DNA of 64,000 nucleotides from Zongyangia hominis. Its GTDB lineage: Bacteria; Bacillota; Clostridia; Oscillospirales; Ruminococcaceae. A program made the translations under genes and the position numbers. The notes beneath the pieces were generated by a model. The model was not told where the DNA came from and ran no database searches. It saw only the letters and a program-made list of their open reading frames with translations. The stretch is taken from NCBI RefSeq assembly GCF_014385095.1, contig NZ_JACRTC010000002.1, positions 248,001-312,000 on the forward strand. Reading direction: 5' to 3'. Positions 16,568 through 24,469 of the stretch are shown one piece after another; the first letter of the stretch is position 1, and every line of letters begins with the position of its first letter.

Positions 16568-17920
16568 TTAAAAGGGCATGCCGCCCGGGGGCATCATGGG
16601 CATTCTTCTGCGCTTGCCCTTTTTGCCCATACCGCCCAGCTGTTTCATCATCTTCTGCATCTGCTCAAACTGTTTGAGCAGGCGGTTGACGTCGGGCACC
16701 TCGGTGCCGGAGCCGGCGGCGATCCTCCGCTTCCGGGAGGGGTTGATGATCTGGGGACGCTCCCGCTCCCGGGGGGTCATGGAGCAGATAATGGATTCCA
16801 TCTGCTTGAGCTGCTGCTCTCCCTTTTCAGCGTCCTCGTCCTTGATGGCCTTGGCCGCCCCCGGCAGCATGGACATGACCTGCTGGAGGGGTCCCATTTT
16901 TTTGATCTGCTGCATTTGCGCCAGCAGGTCGTTTAAGTCAAAGGAGTTCTCTTTGAGCTTTTTGGCCATTTCCTCGGCGTTTTTCTCATCGATATGCTCC
17001 TGTGCCTTTTCAATTAAAGAGAGGACGTCGCCCATCCCCAGAATCCGGGAAGCCATCCGGGCCGGATGAAACGGCTCCAAGTCCTCTAACTTTTCGCCCA
17101 TACCCACGAATTTGATGGGTTTGCCCGTCACCGCCTTGACCGAGAGCGCCGCGCCGCCGCGGGTGTCGCCGTCGAGCTTGGTCAGGATGACGCCGTCGAT
17201 GCCCAGCGCGTCGTCAAAGGATTTGGCCACATTGACCGCGTCCTGGCCGGTCATAGAGTCGATGACCAACAGAATGTCGGTGGGCTCCACTTCTTTTTTG
17301 ATGCCCTGGAGCTCTCCCATGAGCGTCTCGTCGATGTGCAGGCGTCCGGCGGTGTCCAGAATGACCACGTCGTTGCCGTAGTCCCTGGCGTGGCTGACCG
17401 CCTTTTTGGCGATCTTGATGGGGTTGTCGTTGCCCATTTCAAAGACCGGGACCCCGGCCTTCTCGCCCACCACCTGCAACTGCTTGATGGCCGCCGGACG
17501 GTAGACGTCGCAGGCAACCAGCAGCGGGCGCCGGCCCTGGCCCTTGAGCATGCGGGCGAGCTTGGCGCTATGGGTAGTTTTACCGCTTCCCTGTAAGCCG
17601 CACATCATGATGACGGCCGGAGGTTTTGCGGGAGAATTGAGCCGGGCGCTCTCATTGCCCATGAGGGCGGTCAGCTCTTCGTTGACGATTTTAATGACCT
17701 GTTGGGCCGGCGTCAGGCTTTCCAGCACCTGGGCGCCCACGGCCCGCTCGGACACCTTGGAGACAAAGTCCTTGGTGACCTTGTAGCTGACGTCCGCTTC
17801 CAAAAGGGCCAGCCGCACTTCCCGCATGGCCTCTTTGATATCGGCTTCGCTGAGCTTTCCTTTGGACTTGAGCCTTTTGAAAGCCGCCGACAATTTTTCA
17901 GAAAGTCCTTCAAATGCCAT
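16568..17920 (-). CDS. ffh: Ffh, signal recognition particle GTPase
   Basis: Protein part of the SRP, which binds signal sequences on nascent chains and delivers ribosomes to FtsY. The 450 residues comprise the N domain (MAFEGLSEKLSAAFKRLKSK), the G domain with P-loop GLQGSGKTTHSAKLA near residue 108-122, DTAGRLHID, TKLDGDTRGGAAL, and the methionine-rich M domain (about 300-450) ending in a GMGKKGKRRR basic tail with methionine- and proline-rich residues. RBS GGGAGG before the ATG at 17920. Overlaps functionally with ylxM, 28 bp upstream. Confidence 0.97.
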   Translation of the reverse strand: MAFEGLSEKLSAAFKRLKSKGKLSEADIKEAMREVRLALLEADVSYKVTKDFVSKVSERAVGAQVLESLTPAQQVIKIVNEELTALMGNESARLNSPAKPPAVIMMCGLQGSGKTTHSAKLARMLKGQGRRPLLVACDVYRPAAIKQLQVVGEKAGVPVFEMGNDNPIKIAKKAVSHARDYGNDVVILDTAGRLHIDETLMGELQGIKKEVEPTDILLVIDSMTGQDAVNVAKSFDDALGIDGVILTKLDGDTRGGAALSVKAVTGKPIKFVGMGEKLEDLEPFHPARMASRILGMGDVLSLIEKAQEHIDEKNAEEMAKKLKENSFDLNDLLAQMQQIKKMGPLQQVMSMLPGAAKAIKDEDAEKGEQQLKQMESIICSMTPRERERPQIINPSRKRRIAAGSGTEVPDVNRLLKQFEQMQKMMKQLGGMGKKGKRRRMPMMPPGGMPF

Positions 17921-17948
17921 GGGGTTCGCCTCCCTTCCCTATCTAAAA

Positions 17949-18320
17949 TTATAATACATCCTCTTCCAGCTTCTCGGCGGCGTTATACACCTGTGCCGCC
18001 ATCTGCGCAATCTCTCTGGAAAAGCAAAAACGCTTGTTGTGTTCGGCCATCTGCTCGGCCATTTCCTTGATCTTCCCCAGCAGCTCAGCCATCTCTTTTT
18101 GCTTTTGCGCGAAGTGGAGCTTGTCCTCCATCTCCATCAAAAAGGCTTCGCCCCTTTTGATGGAATCCCGCACTCCCTGCCGGGTGATGCCGGAAAGCTC
18201 GGAGATCTCGCCCAGGGACAGATCTTCATTATAATAGAGCTCGATGACCTCTTTCTGTTTTTCGGTGAGCATGTCGCCGTAAATATCCAGCAATATGGAA
18301 ACTGAAAGATCCTTGCTCAT
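17949..18320 (-). CDS. ylxM: YlxM-family helix-turn-helix protein
   Basis: Putative DNA-binding or SRP-associated protein (UPF0122), 123 aa. The N-terminal half is a sigma-70 region 4-like helix-turn-helix (LTEKQKEVIELYYNEDLSLGEISELSGITRQGV); the C-terminal half is a charged helix. In other Firmicutes YlxM is encoded just upstream of ffh and reported to modulate the SRP pathway. I start at the ATG at 18320, 8 nt after GAGGAG. First gene of the operon, downstream of a strong promoter and a perfect dyad that it might itself bind (inference). Confidence 0.9.
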   Translation of the reverse strand: MSKDLSVSILLDIYGDMLTEKQKEVIELYYNEDLSLGEISELSGITRQGVRDSIKRGEAFLMEMEDKLHFAQKQKEMAELLGKIKEMAEQMAEHNKRFCFSREIAQMAAQVYNAAEKLEEDVL

Positions 18321-18343
18321 ATCCGCTCTCCTCTGCCCCAATC

Positions 18344-18364
18344 TGTAAAGCTACTTTCTTTACA
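18344..18364 (-). promoter_or_regulatory. Perfect dyad TGTAAAG-N7-CTTTACA in the ylxM leader
   Basis: A 7-7-7 inverted repeat lies at about +7 to +27 of the predicted ylxM-ffh transcript. A third copy of the half-site is at 18416-18422, just upstream of the -35 box. The arrangement, flanking the promoter on both sides, looks like an operator. As RNA it would form only a weak 7-bp hairpin. Confidence 0.55.
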
Positions 18365-18377
18365 AGAATGCTTTCTT

Positions 18378-18406
18378 ATTATAGCCAATCGCGCTCACTG
18401 TGTCAA
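18378..18406 (-). promoter_or_regulatory. Consensus sigma-A promoter of ylxM-ffh-rpsP-khpA-rimM-trmD
   Basis: Minus strand: -35 TTGACA (18406-18401), 17-bp spacer, -10 TATAAT (18383-18378); both hexamers match consensus perfectly. Confidence 0.92.
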
Positions 18407-18585
18407 GGCTTTTTTCTTTACACTCTTCGCCCTTTTTCCCCTTTCGCCTCGGTCCTGCCCCGCCGTTTGACCCTCCAAAGGACGCAATTTTTCGCCGCGC
18501 CCATTAAAGGTCCCTTCTTCCATAGATTTTTCTGCCCAAGTCCTGTATAATAAAGACAACTAACAAGGAAAGAAGGGTGCGCGAA

Positions 18586-19182
18586 ATGAAACGCTGGATT
18601 GCGGGGCTTTTGGCCGCGTTTATGCTTTGCTCCCTGGCCGGATGCGGCGAAAAGGTGGAAAAAGGCGATCTTCCCTCCGACGGAAAGAAAGCCACCATCG
18701 AGCAGGTCAAGGACTATCTGGACGCTATGATTCCCAAAGCGGTGGAGGTCATCGGCATCTTCAGCGTCGACGGCCTGCCTGTGGACCCCGGCGCCGCAGA
18801 CGCCGCGACAGAGGACGAAAACGGCCAGATCTTTGTCCCGGTACAGAGCGATACCTACCATTCGGTCCAGGACATCAAGGATGCGGCGGAGCAGGTCTTC
18901 ACTGTCGATTATTTGCAGCAAGCCTATTATCAGTATGTCTTTGACGGCACCTACGCCCGCTTCAAAGACGTGGACGGCGTCCTCTATGAAGACGTCAACC
19001 AGGGGGGCGGTGGCAGCAACGACTGGCTCACGGACACCGCCGAGATCGTCAGCCAGGAGGCGGACAGCATCGTCGTGAACATCACCCATGCCGACGGCTA
19101 CGGCGGAAAGAATCCCTGCAGGATGACCCTGTCCGCCACCGAAGACGGCTGGCGCATCGGAAACGTGGAGTTTTTAGACTGA
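18586..19182 (+). CDS. Putative lipoprotein, function unknown
   Basis: Secreted lipoprotein of 198 residues. Residues 1-20 are a lipoprotein signal peptide with lipobox LAGC, so Cys20 would be lipidated. The mature part is acidic, with a segment SVQDIKDAAEQVFTVDYLQQ followed by an aromatic stretch and DGVLYED, then a W-containing segment and a TLSATEDGWRIGNVEF C-terminus. This order of features recalls the IseA-type DL-endopeptidase inhibitor family, but the resemblance is by eye only. The ATG at 18586 is 9 nt after AAGG; a GTG at 18577 abuts the binding site. A TATAAT at 18546-18551 could be its -10, with no good -35. Monocistronic with a strong terminator. Confidence 0.8.
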   Translation: MKRWIAGLLAAFMLCSLAGCGEKVEKGDLPSDGKKATIEQVKDYLDAMIPKAVEVIGIFSVDGLPVDPGAADAATEDENGQIFVPVQSDTYHSVQDIKDAAEQVFTVDYLQQAYYQYVFDGTYARFKDVDGVLYEDVNQGGGGSNDWLTDTAEIVSQEADSIVVNITHADGYGGKNPCRMTLSATEDGWRIGNVEFLD

Positions 19183-19187
19183 CCTTA

Positions 19188-19223
19188 AAAAAACACGCGG
19201 CTCAATGAGCCGCGTGTTTTTTA
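19188..19223 (+). terminator. Intrinsic terminator of the lipoprotein gene
   Basis: Stem ACACGCGGCTCA paired with its complement, 2-nt or slightly larger loop, followed by TTTTTTATT. Begins a few bases after the stop codon. Confidence 0.93.
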
Positions 19224-19367
19224 TTGCCTCCCATTAAAGCCTCAGCGATGGATTATAGCGCGCCTTGGCATTACCCATGCGCAAAATTGCCGCCCATCGG
19301 ACGATAGCCGCGCGGCCGGACCCATCGAGGGGCATCCTCGTGCATTGCAAGCGGCTAGCCTGATCCC

Positions 19368-19820
19368 CTATCCCTGTTGACCGGCGGCGGAAGCCTTTTC
19401 TTCCGGGTCGTTTTTGCGGTGATAGTCCTCCACCAGGTCCTGCAGGGTGATGTGGTCCACCACGTCGGTGATGGCCTCCTGCACCCGGCCCCATACCGAA
19501 TAAGTGACGCATTGGTCCTTCCGGGCACAGGGGGTGTCGTCCAGACAGCCCACTGGCGTCAAACTTCCCTCGGTCACCCGGAGCACATCCCCCACCGAGA
19601 TTTCCTCCGGCGGCAGTTGGAGACGGTAGCCCCCCTGGGCTCCCCGGGTACTTTTGACAAGGCCCGCCCGGCCCAGGGGCATGATGATCTGTTCCAAATA
19701 TTTTTCGCTAATTTCCTGCCGGGCCGCCACGTCCCGCAAAGAAACCAGCCCCTTTTCATAGGAGAGGGCTAGGTCCAGCATGAGGCGCAGTCCATAGCGC
19801 CCTTTGGTCGATATTTTCAT
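19368..19820 (-). CDS. Rrf2-family regulator, IscR-like with three conserved cysteines
   Basis: Winged-helix transcription factor of 150 residues. The N-terminus MKISTKGRYGLRLMLDLAL and the recognition-helix region SEKYLEQIIMPLGRAGLVKS.RGAQGGYRL are typical Rrf2. Cys92, Cys98 and Cys104 (C-x5-C-x5-C) fall at exactly the IscR positions that bind a [2Fe-2S] cluster, so it probably senses iron-sulfur status (inference from family). It is divergent from nadA, whose product needs a [4Fe-4S] cluster, and the two promoters overlap. ATG at 19820 with GAAGG upstream. No isc or suf genes are nearby. Confidence 0.92.
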   Translation of the reverse strand: MKISTKGRYGLRLMLDLALSYEKGLVSLRDVAARQEISEKYLEQIIMPLGRAGLVKSTRGAQGGYRLQLPPEEISVGDVLRVTEGSLTPVGCLDDTPCARKDQCVTYSVWGRVQEAITDVVDHITLQDLVEDYHRKNDPEEKASAAGQQG

Positions 19821-19842
19821 TTTTTCACCTTCATATATCGAA

Positions 19843-19905
19843 GGGCCAATCTGGCCCGTTTCTTGACTTTTGGCCCATTATATCATATAATAATTTGCAC
19901 ATCAA
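19843..19905. promoter_or_regulatory. Overlapping divergent promoters of rrf2 and nadA with a palindrome
   Basis: Plus-strand nadA promoter: TTGACT 19863-19868, 17-bp spacer, TATAAT 19886-19891. Minus-strand rrf2 promoter: TTGATG 19905-19900, 17-bp spacer, TATAAT 19882-19877. Each -10 lies inside the other's spacer, so RNA polymerase cannot occupy both. A 6-3-6 palindrome GGGCCA-atc-TGGCCC sits at 19843-19857 and a further TGGCCC at 19871-19876 is within the nadA spacer; these are candidate Rrf2 sites. Confidence 0.85.
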
Positions 19906-19961
19906 TAAAATCATATGAATTTTCTAGGAATTCTAAATTTATGGGGAAGAGGCGTGACAAC

Positions 19962-20876
19962 ATGAGCGTGCGTCAATTGCAGGAAGAAATCCTGAAATTA
20001 AAAAAAGAAAAGAATGTGGGGATTCTGGCACACAGCTACCAGTCCTCCGATATTCTGGAGATCGCCGATCTGCGGGGCGATTCCTTCGCCCTGAGCGAAA
20101 AAGCTCGGGACCTCCCTTACGACACCGTGATCTTGTGCGGTGTGCGCTTTATGGCGGACACGGTAAAAATCCTCTCCCCGGAAAAAAAGGTGATTCTCCC
20201 CTGCCCTGAGGCCACCTGCCCCATGGCGGAGCAGATTCCGCCCGAGCGGGTCATCGCCTATAAAAAAGAGCACCCGGATCATAGGGTGGTGGCCTATGTC
20301 AACACCACCACCGAGCTCAAGGCGGTCAGCGATGTCTGTGTCACCTCCTCCAGCGCCCAGAAGATTGTGGAGCGGCTGGACGCCGACACCATCCTCTTCC
20401 TTCCCGATCAAAACCTGGGCGCTTACATTCGGGAGAAGGTGCCCTCCAAGCAAGTGATCCTTTGGGACGGCTACTGCCCGGTCCATAACCAGATCACCGA
20501 GGACGACGTACTGGACGCTAAGGCGCTCCACCCCGGCTGCCGGGTACTGATGCACCCCGAGTGTCCCGCGGCTGCCTTGCGCCACGCTGATCTCATCGGT
20601 TCCACGGCGGACATCATCCGCGACTGTGAGAGCACCCAGGACGACGTCATCATCGGCACGGAAAAAAGCGTGGGGGATTACCTCTCCCTGTGCCACCCGA
20701 AGCGGAACTTCCATCTGCTCTCCAAAAAGCTCATCTGCCCCGACATGCGCCTGACTACCCTGGCTCACGTCTACAAAGCCCTTTTGGGCACCGGCGGCGA
20801 GGTCATCGAGATTGAGGAAAGCCTGCGGCGCAAAGCCCGTCGGGCCATTGACGAAATGATCCGCCTGGGTAAGTAA
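19962..20876 (+). CDS. nadA: Quinolinate synthase NadA
   Basis: Condenses iminoaspartate with dihydroxyacetone phosphate to quinolinate in de novo NAD synthesis, using a [4Fe-4S] cluster. The 304-residue protein has ILAHSYQ, CGVRFMADTVKILSPEK, VAYVNTTTELKA and LMHPECPAA. Likely cluster ligands are Cys86, Cys172 and Cys259, spaced 86 and 87 residues apart as in the family. The ATG at 19962 (MSVRQLQEEI) is preferred, with GAGG upstream; frames open further but without homology. nadB and nadC, usually next to nadA, are absent; the gene is followed at once by a terminator. Confidence 0.95.
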   Translation: MSVRQLQEEILKLKKEKNVGILAHSYQSSDILEIADLRGDSFALSEKARDLPYDTVILCGVRFMADTVKILSPEKKVILPCPEATCPMAEQIPPERVIAYKKEHPDHRVVAYVNTTTELKAVSDVCVTSSSAQKIVERLDADTILFLPDQNLGAYIREKVPSKQVILWDGYCPVHNQITEDDVLDAKALHPGCRVLMHPECPAAALRHADLIGSTADIIRDCESTQDDVIIGTEKSVGDYLSLCHPKRNFHLLSKKLICPDMRLTTLAHVYKALLGTGGEVIEIEESLRRKARRAIDEMIRLGK

Positions 20877-20885
20877 CGATACAAT

Positions 20886-20922
20886 GAAAAAAGGACCGTC
20901 CCGGAAGGGCGGTCCTTTTTTC
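20886..20922 (+). terminator. Intrinsic terminator of nadA
   Basis: Stem AAGGACCG/CGGTCCTT with a GC-rich loop, A-run before and T-run after, a few bases past the nadA stop. Confidence 0.92.
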
Positions 20923-20958
20923 ATGGAGGCGCAGGGCCTTCGTTGATCGGTAAACAAA

Positions 20959-20984
20959 AACGGCGCGGAAATTTCCGCGCCGTT
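20959..20984 (-). terminator. Intrinsic terminator of the oadG-oadB unit
   Basis: Near-perfect palindrome centred on GGAAATTTCC with arms CGGCGCGG/CCGCGCCG; on the minus strand it is followed by TTTTTGTTT. Faces the nadA terminator across a 35-bp gap between converging genes. Confidence 0.9.
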
Positions 20985-21001
20985 ATTTTGCCGAAAAGAG
21001 A

Positions 21002-22150
21002 CTAGGAAAGGATGCTCAGCAGAACGCCTGCCGCCACAGCGGAACCGATGACGCCGGCCACGTTGGGGCCCATAGCGTGCATGAGCAGGAAGTTGCCGGG
21101 GTTGGCCTCCTGGCCCACCTTCTGGGAAACACGGGCCGCCATGGGAACGGCGGAAACGCCCGCGGAACCGATGAGGGGGTTGACCTTGCCGCCGGTGACT
21201 TTATACATAATCTTACCGAACAGGACGCCGCAGCCGGTACCCACGCTGAACGCCACCAGACCCAGGACAATGATACCCAGTGTCTGCAGGTTGAGGAAGG
21301 TGTCCGCCGAAGCGGTGGAACCGACAGAAATACCAAGGAAGATGGTGACGATGTTCATCAGCTCGTTCTGCGCCGTGCTGGAGAGACGCTGGCAGACGCC
21401 GGACTCTCTAAAGAGGTTACCAAGCATCAGCATACCCAGCAGTGGAGCCGCCATGGGAACCATCAAGGAGACAACCAGGGTGACCAGGATCGGGAAGAGA
21501 ATCTTCTCGGTCTTGGATACCGGGCGGAGCTGCTCCATGACGACCATGCGCTCTTTCTTGGTGGTGAGTAGCTTCATGATCGGGGGCTGAATGATGGGCA
21601 CCAGGGCCATATACGAGTAAGCCGCGATGGCGATGGGCCCTAAGAGGTGGGACGCCAGCTTTGAGGTGACGTAAATGGCGGTCGGGCCGTCCGCGCCGCC
21701 GATGATGCCGATGGCGCCGGCCTCAGCGGGAGTAAAGCCGATGAGCAGTGCGCCCAAGAAGGTCAAGAAGATGCCGACCTGTGCCGCGGCTCCCAGCAGG
21801 AAGCTCTTGGGGTTGGCGATCAGGGGACCGAAATCGGTCATAGCGCCGACGCCCAGGAAGATGAGCGGCGGATAGATGACGTTCTTGACGCCGAAGTACA
21901 AATAGTAAAGCAAGCCGCCCTCGTCGTGTGCGCCCAGCGCTGCCAGAGGCAGGTTGGCAAGCAAGATGCCGAATGCGATAGGCAATAAGAGCAGGGGCTC
22001 AAACTTTTTGACAATCGCCAGATAGAGAAGAACGCAGGCAATGCCGATCATCACCGCGTATTTCCAGCCGTCGCCCACAAAGAACTGGGCGAAACCGGAG
22101 GTCGCCGCCATTGTTTGCAGCGAATCCCAAAATGTTGCAAAAACTTCCAT
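21002..22150 (-). CDS. Sodium-translocating decarboxylase, beta subunit (OadB/GcdB family)
   Basis: Polytopic carboxybiotin decarboxylase of 382 residues that couples release of CO2 from biotin to Na+ export in oxaloacetate, methylmalonyl-CoA or glutaconyl-CoA decarboxylases. It has about nine hydrophobic segments, the conserved [18 protein letters not shown] with the Na+-binding aspartate, and [21 protein letters not shown] and [20 protein letters not shown] in the C-terminal half. Family members do not distinguish the substrate. The gamma-type subunit is encoded 51 bp upstream, but no carboxyltransferase alpha subunit or biotin carrier follows; they must be elsewhere. Confidence 0.92.
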   Translation of the reverse strand: MEVFATFWDSLQTMAATSGFAQFFVGDGWKYAVMIGIACVLLYLAIVKKFEPLLLLPIAFGILLANLPLAALGAHDEGGLLYYLYFGVKNVIYPPLIFLGVGAMTDFGPLIANPKSFLLGAAAQVGIFLTFLGALLIGFTPAEAGAIGIIGGADGPTAIYVTSKLASHLLGPIAIAAYSYMALVPIIQPPIMKLLTTKKERMVVMEQLRPVSKTEKILFPILVTLVVSLMVPMAAPLLGMLMLGNLFRESGVCQRLSSTAQNELMNIVTIFLGISVGSTASADTFLNLQTLGIIVLGLVAFSVGTGCGVLFGKIMYKVTGGKVNPLIGSAGVSAVPMAARVSQKVGQEANPGNFLLMHAMGPNVAGVIGSAVAAGVLLSILS

Positions 22151-22201
22151 GAATTACATTCCCGTCCTTTCTAATGATGCAGTCAAATCTTCGCCTTGGC
22201 C

Positions 22202-22573
22202 TTAGAATGGTTTTGTGTTTTTCATCATTCCTGCCAGGCTCCAGACAGGACGGGCTTCCCGCGCCCGTTTGACGCTGCGGATGGTGAAGTTGGAGGAGGA
22301 ACCCATGATACTGGCCACCGCTGCGGAAATCGCTGCGACCACCTCGCCGGGGATACCTCTTTCTACCTTCATTGCCGCTTGGGGTGCGCTGGCGGCAGGT
22401 TTTGCTTCCTCCGCTTTTTTCTCCGTTTTGGGCGCTTTGGGTTTTTTGTCCCCGCCCTGGATGGAGGTCATAATCTTACCAACGATCAGCACCGCCGCAA
22501 TCAAGATGACCAGCGCGAGAAAAACGATGACAATGCCGCTCAAAATGACTGATAAAGCTAAATTCCAATCCAT
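22202..22573 (-). CDS. Sodium-translocating decarboxylase, gamma/delta-type small subunit
   Basis: Small membrane protein (123 aa): one N-terminal transmembrane helix in the first 35 residues (MDWNLALSVILSGIVIVFLA), then an Ala/Lys/Pro-rich linker (about 40-75), then a short conserved tail with RGIPGEVVAAISAAVASIMG and RPVWSLAGMMKNTKPF. This OadG-like plan anchors the carboxyltransferase to the beta subunit. The ATG at 22573 has GAGGAG upstream; the frame stays open 40 codons further but lacks support. First gene of a two-gene transcript with the beta subunit. Confidence 0.88.
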   Translation of the reverse strand: MDWNLALSVILSGIVIVFLALVILIAAVLIVGKIMTSIQGGDKKPKAPKTEKKAEEAKPAASAPQAAMKVERGIPGEVVAAISAAVASIMGSSSNFTIRSVKRAREARPVWSLAGMMKNTKPF

Positions 22574-22664
22574 ACTCTTTATCTCCTCGGCTAAAATTCT
22601 CTTTAAAACAGAACCAGGAAAAATGGTTTGTTTACCTGTCCGCTTTAAAACGATATCGGGTCTT

Positions 22665-22693
22665 ATTATACAATAGATTGCATTTTTTTTCAA
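22665..22693 (-). promoter_or_regulatory. Sigma-A promoter of the decarboxylase subunit genes
   Basis: Minus strand: -35 TTGAAA (22693-22688), 17-bp spacer, -10 TATAAT (22670-22665). Leader of about 85 nt to the ATG at 22573. Confidence 0.85.
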
Positions 22694-22754
22694 CGACGAA
22701 ACCCATTATTTTTATACGAATTATGAGCAGATCTTTGTTAAATTATTACCAAAA

Positions 22755-24074
22755 TCACGTATGGATCCCCTCTTCCTCCGGTAGGGAGAGGCGAATCGCC
22801 CCTTCCTTTCGCACCGAAAGGACGTGACAGCTCCCCGTCCCCATGGCCTGTTGCATGGTCACCTTGTAGTGCTTGGAGAGATCATAGGGGACCAAGGCCT
22901 GCATGGTTCCCGCGAAGCCGCCGCCGTGGACCCGCCAGGCGCCCCTTCCCCGGAGCACCTGCTCGGTGATGGCAAGGCCGAGGCTCAGCCCCTGCCGCTC
23001 AGGTTCCCGGCTCACATAAATATTTTGCAGCAGCATGGAGGAGGAGCGTCCCGACGCGATGACCAGCTCTTTGAATCGCTCGAAGTCGCCATTTTGCAGC
23101 GCCTTCACTTCGTCGAGCACCCGCTCGTTTTCATCAAAGAAATGCATGGCCCGCAGAATGGCCCGGTCGCTGACCTTTCGGCGCAGATTGATGCGGTCGT
23201 CATAGAGGGAATTGACAAAGTCTTCCGGCTTTATTTCCCGGAGCACCTTTTTTCCAAAGACGTGGGCCACCGCCCACATCTCTCGGGCTACCGACGCGTA
23301 TTCCGTCGTCAGGTTGGCGTGGCTGCCTCCGGTATCCACGATGAACAGATCGTGTTCATAGCGGGAAAAATCGCATTGAATGCGCTGAATTTTCGGGTTT
23401 TGCATGTCCTCGAAGTCGATGACCACAAATCCGCCCAGGGCGCAGGCAATCTGATCCATAAGGCCGCAAGGCTTTTTAAAGTAGGTGTTCTCGGCATACT
23501 GGCCGATTTTGGCCACCTCCACCGGCGGAATCCGGCCGCCGTTATAGAGCTCGCTGACAATGGTGCCCACCATCACCTCAAAGGCCGCGGAGGAGGAGAG
23601 CCCCGATCCCTTGATAACGTCGGAGATGGTGTAGGCGTCGAAGCCGCCAATCTGGTAGCCCAGCTCCTTGCAGCGGGCCAGGATGCCCCGGACGATGGAG
23701 GCCGAGGTGCCCGACTCGATCTGCTGGAATTCCAACTGGTCGATGTCGATGACGTCCATATTAAAACCGTGGGATTTAATCCGCACCGTGCGGCTCATGT
23801 TGGGGGATACCACCGCAATCATATCCAGATTTACCGCGGCGGCCAGCACCCGTCCGCACTGATGGTCGGTGTGATTGCCGCCGATTTCGGTGCGGCCGGG
23901 CGCGCTGAAGAGGTAGACCTCCCCGTTGTCCCCGAAAAGGCTGGCAAAGCGGTCCAGAGCGGCCAAGTACCGCTGTACCTGCTTCCCCACCGCGTCGGGG
24001 GCGTAAAGACGAGCAAATTGGGAAGCATATTTCCCCTTTTGCAGTTGATCTTTTACCTTATAAAAAGATGGCAT
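22755..24074 (-). CDS. galK: Galactokinase (GHMP kinase family)
   Basis: Phosphorylates galactose at C1 in the Leloir pathway. The 439-residue protein carries the galactokinase signature GRTEIGGNHTDHQ, the GHMP ATP-binding motif GSGLSSSAAFEVMVG, DTGGSHANLTTEYA and the C-terminal GAWRVHGGGFAGTMQAL. The signature has Glu/Gly changes usual in the clostridial subgroup (standard form GR.NLIGEHTDY), so substrate could be galactose or a related sugar. I use the ATG at 24074, with GGAGG 7 nt upstream, instead of an upstream start that adds 33 unrelated residues. No galT, galE or transporter is adjacent. Confidence 0.9.
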   Translation of the reverse strand: MPSFYKVKDQLQKGKYASQFARLYAPDAVGKQVQRYLAALDRFASLFGDNGEVYLFSAPGRTEIGGNHTDHQCGRVLAAAVNLDMIAVVSPNMSRTVRIKSHGFNMDVIDIDQLEFQQIESGTSASIVRGILARCKELGYQIGGFDAYTISDVIKGSGLSSSAAFEVMVGTIVSELYNGGRIPPVEVAKIGQYAENTYFKKPCGLMDQIACALGGFVVIDFEDMQNPKIQRIQCDFSRYEHDLFIVDTGGSHANLTTEYASVAREMWAVAHVFGKKVLREIKPEDFVNSLYDDRINLRRKVSDRAILRAMHFFDENERVLDEVKALQNGDFERFKELVIASGRSSSMLLQNIYVSREPERQGLSLGLAITEQVLRGRGAWRVHGGGFAGTMQALVPYDLSKHYKVTMQQAMGTGSCHVLSVRKEGAIRLSLPEEEGIHT

Positions 24075-24390
24075 CAGGCGTCCTCCTTTATTTTGGGATT
24101 CCCTCCCTGTCACCAAACTTGCAATGGCCTTCGGGCCGTCCAATTTTATCGGCGGAAACAGCGTTCCTCGCACATAGATTCACAGGGCCGTCACCAATTT
24201 TCCCTTAGATCATGGTGATGTACATGCCCCCGCAACGGCGGCAATTAGCGAAAATTGCCAAACTCTCACCGAAATATCCGCCATTATGGACATACCCTTT
24301 CTTATAGAGTAATACGGATAACCAATAAAATCAACACTTTTTATAAATAGCACTAGTGCCACTTCCCTACTTTTCGGGTGGCTGCGCTCA
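24075..24390. other. Divergent intergenic region between galK and mscS
   Basis: About 315 bp upstream of the mscS promoter. No gene is supported. On the minus strand a TTGATT...TACTCT/TATAAG combination around 24300-24335 could be a weak galK promoter. A 10-bp palindrome GCACTAGTGC lies at 24352-24361; its role is unknown. Confidence 0.45.
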
Positions 24391-24419
24391 TTGCAATTCA
24401 AAACGAAAACCATTATAAT
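24391..24419 (+). promoter_or_regulatory. Sigma-A promoter of mscS
   Basis: Plus strand: -35 TTGCAA (24391-24396), 17-bp spacer, -10 TATAAT (24414-24419). Leader of about 45 nt. Confidence 0.87.
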
Positions 24420-24469
24420 GAAATCGCGCCGGGAAACCGGACCTATATCCATGAAAAGGAGGCTCCCCC

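Noticed and set aside
19224..19367. Similarity between the spacer after the lipoprotein terminator and the UPF0210 leader
   Set aside because: Both contain a CATAGCG/GCGCGCC-like string, but the match is short and not collinear.
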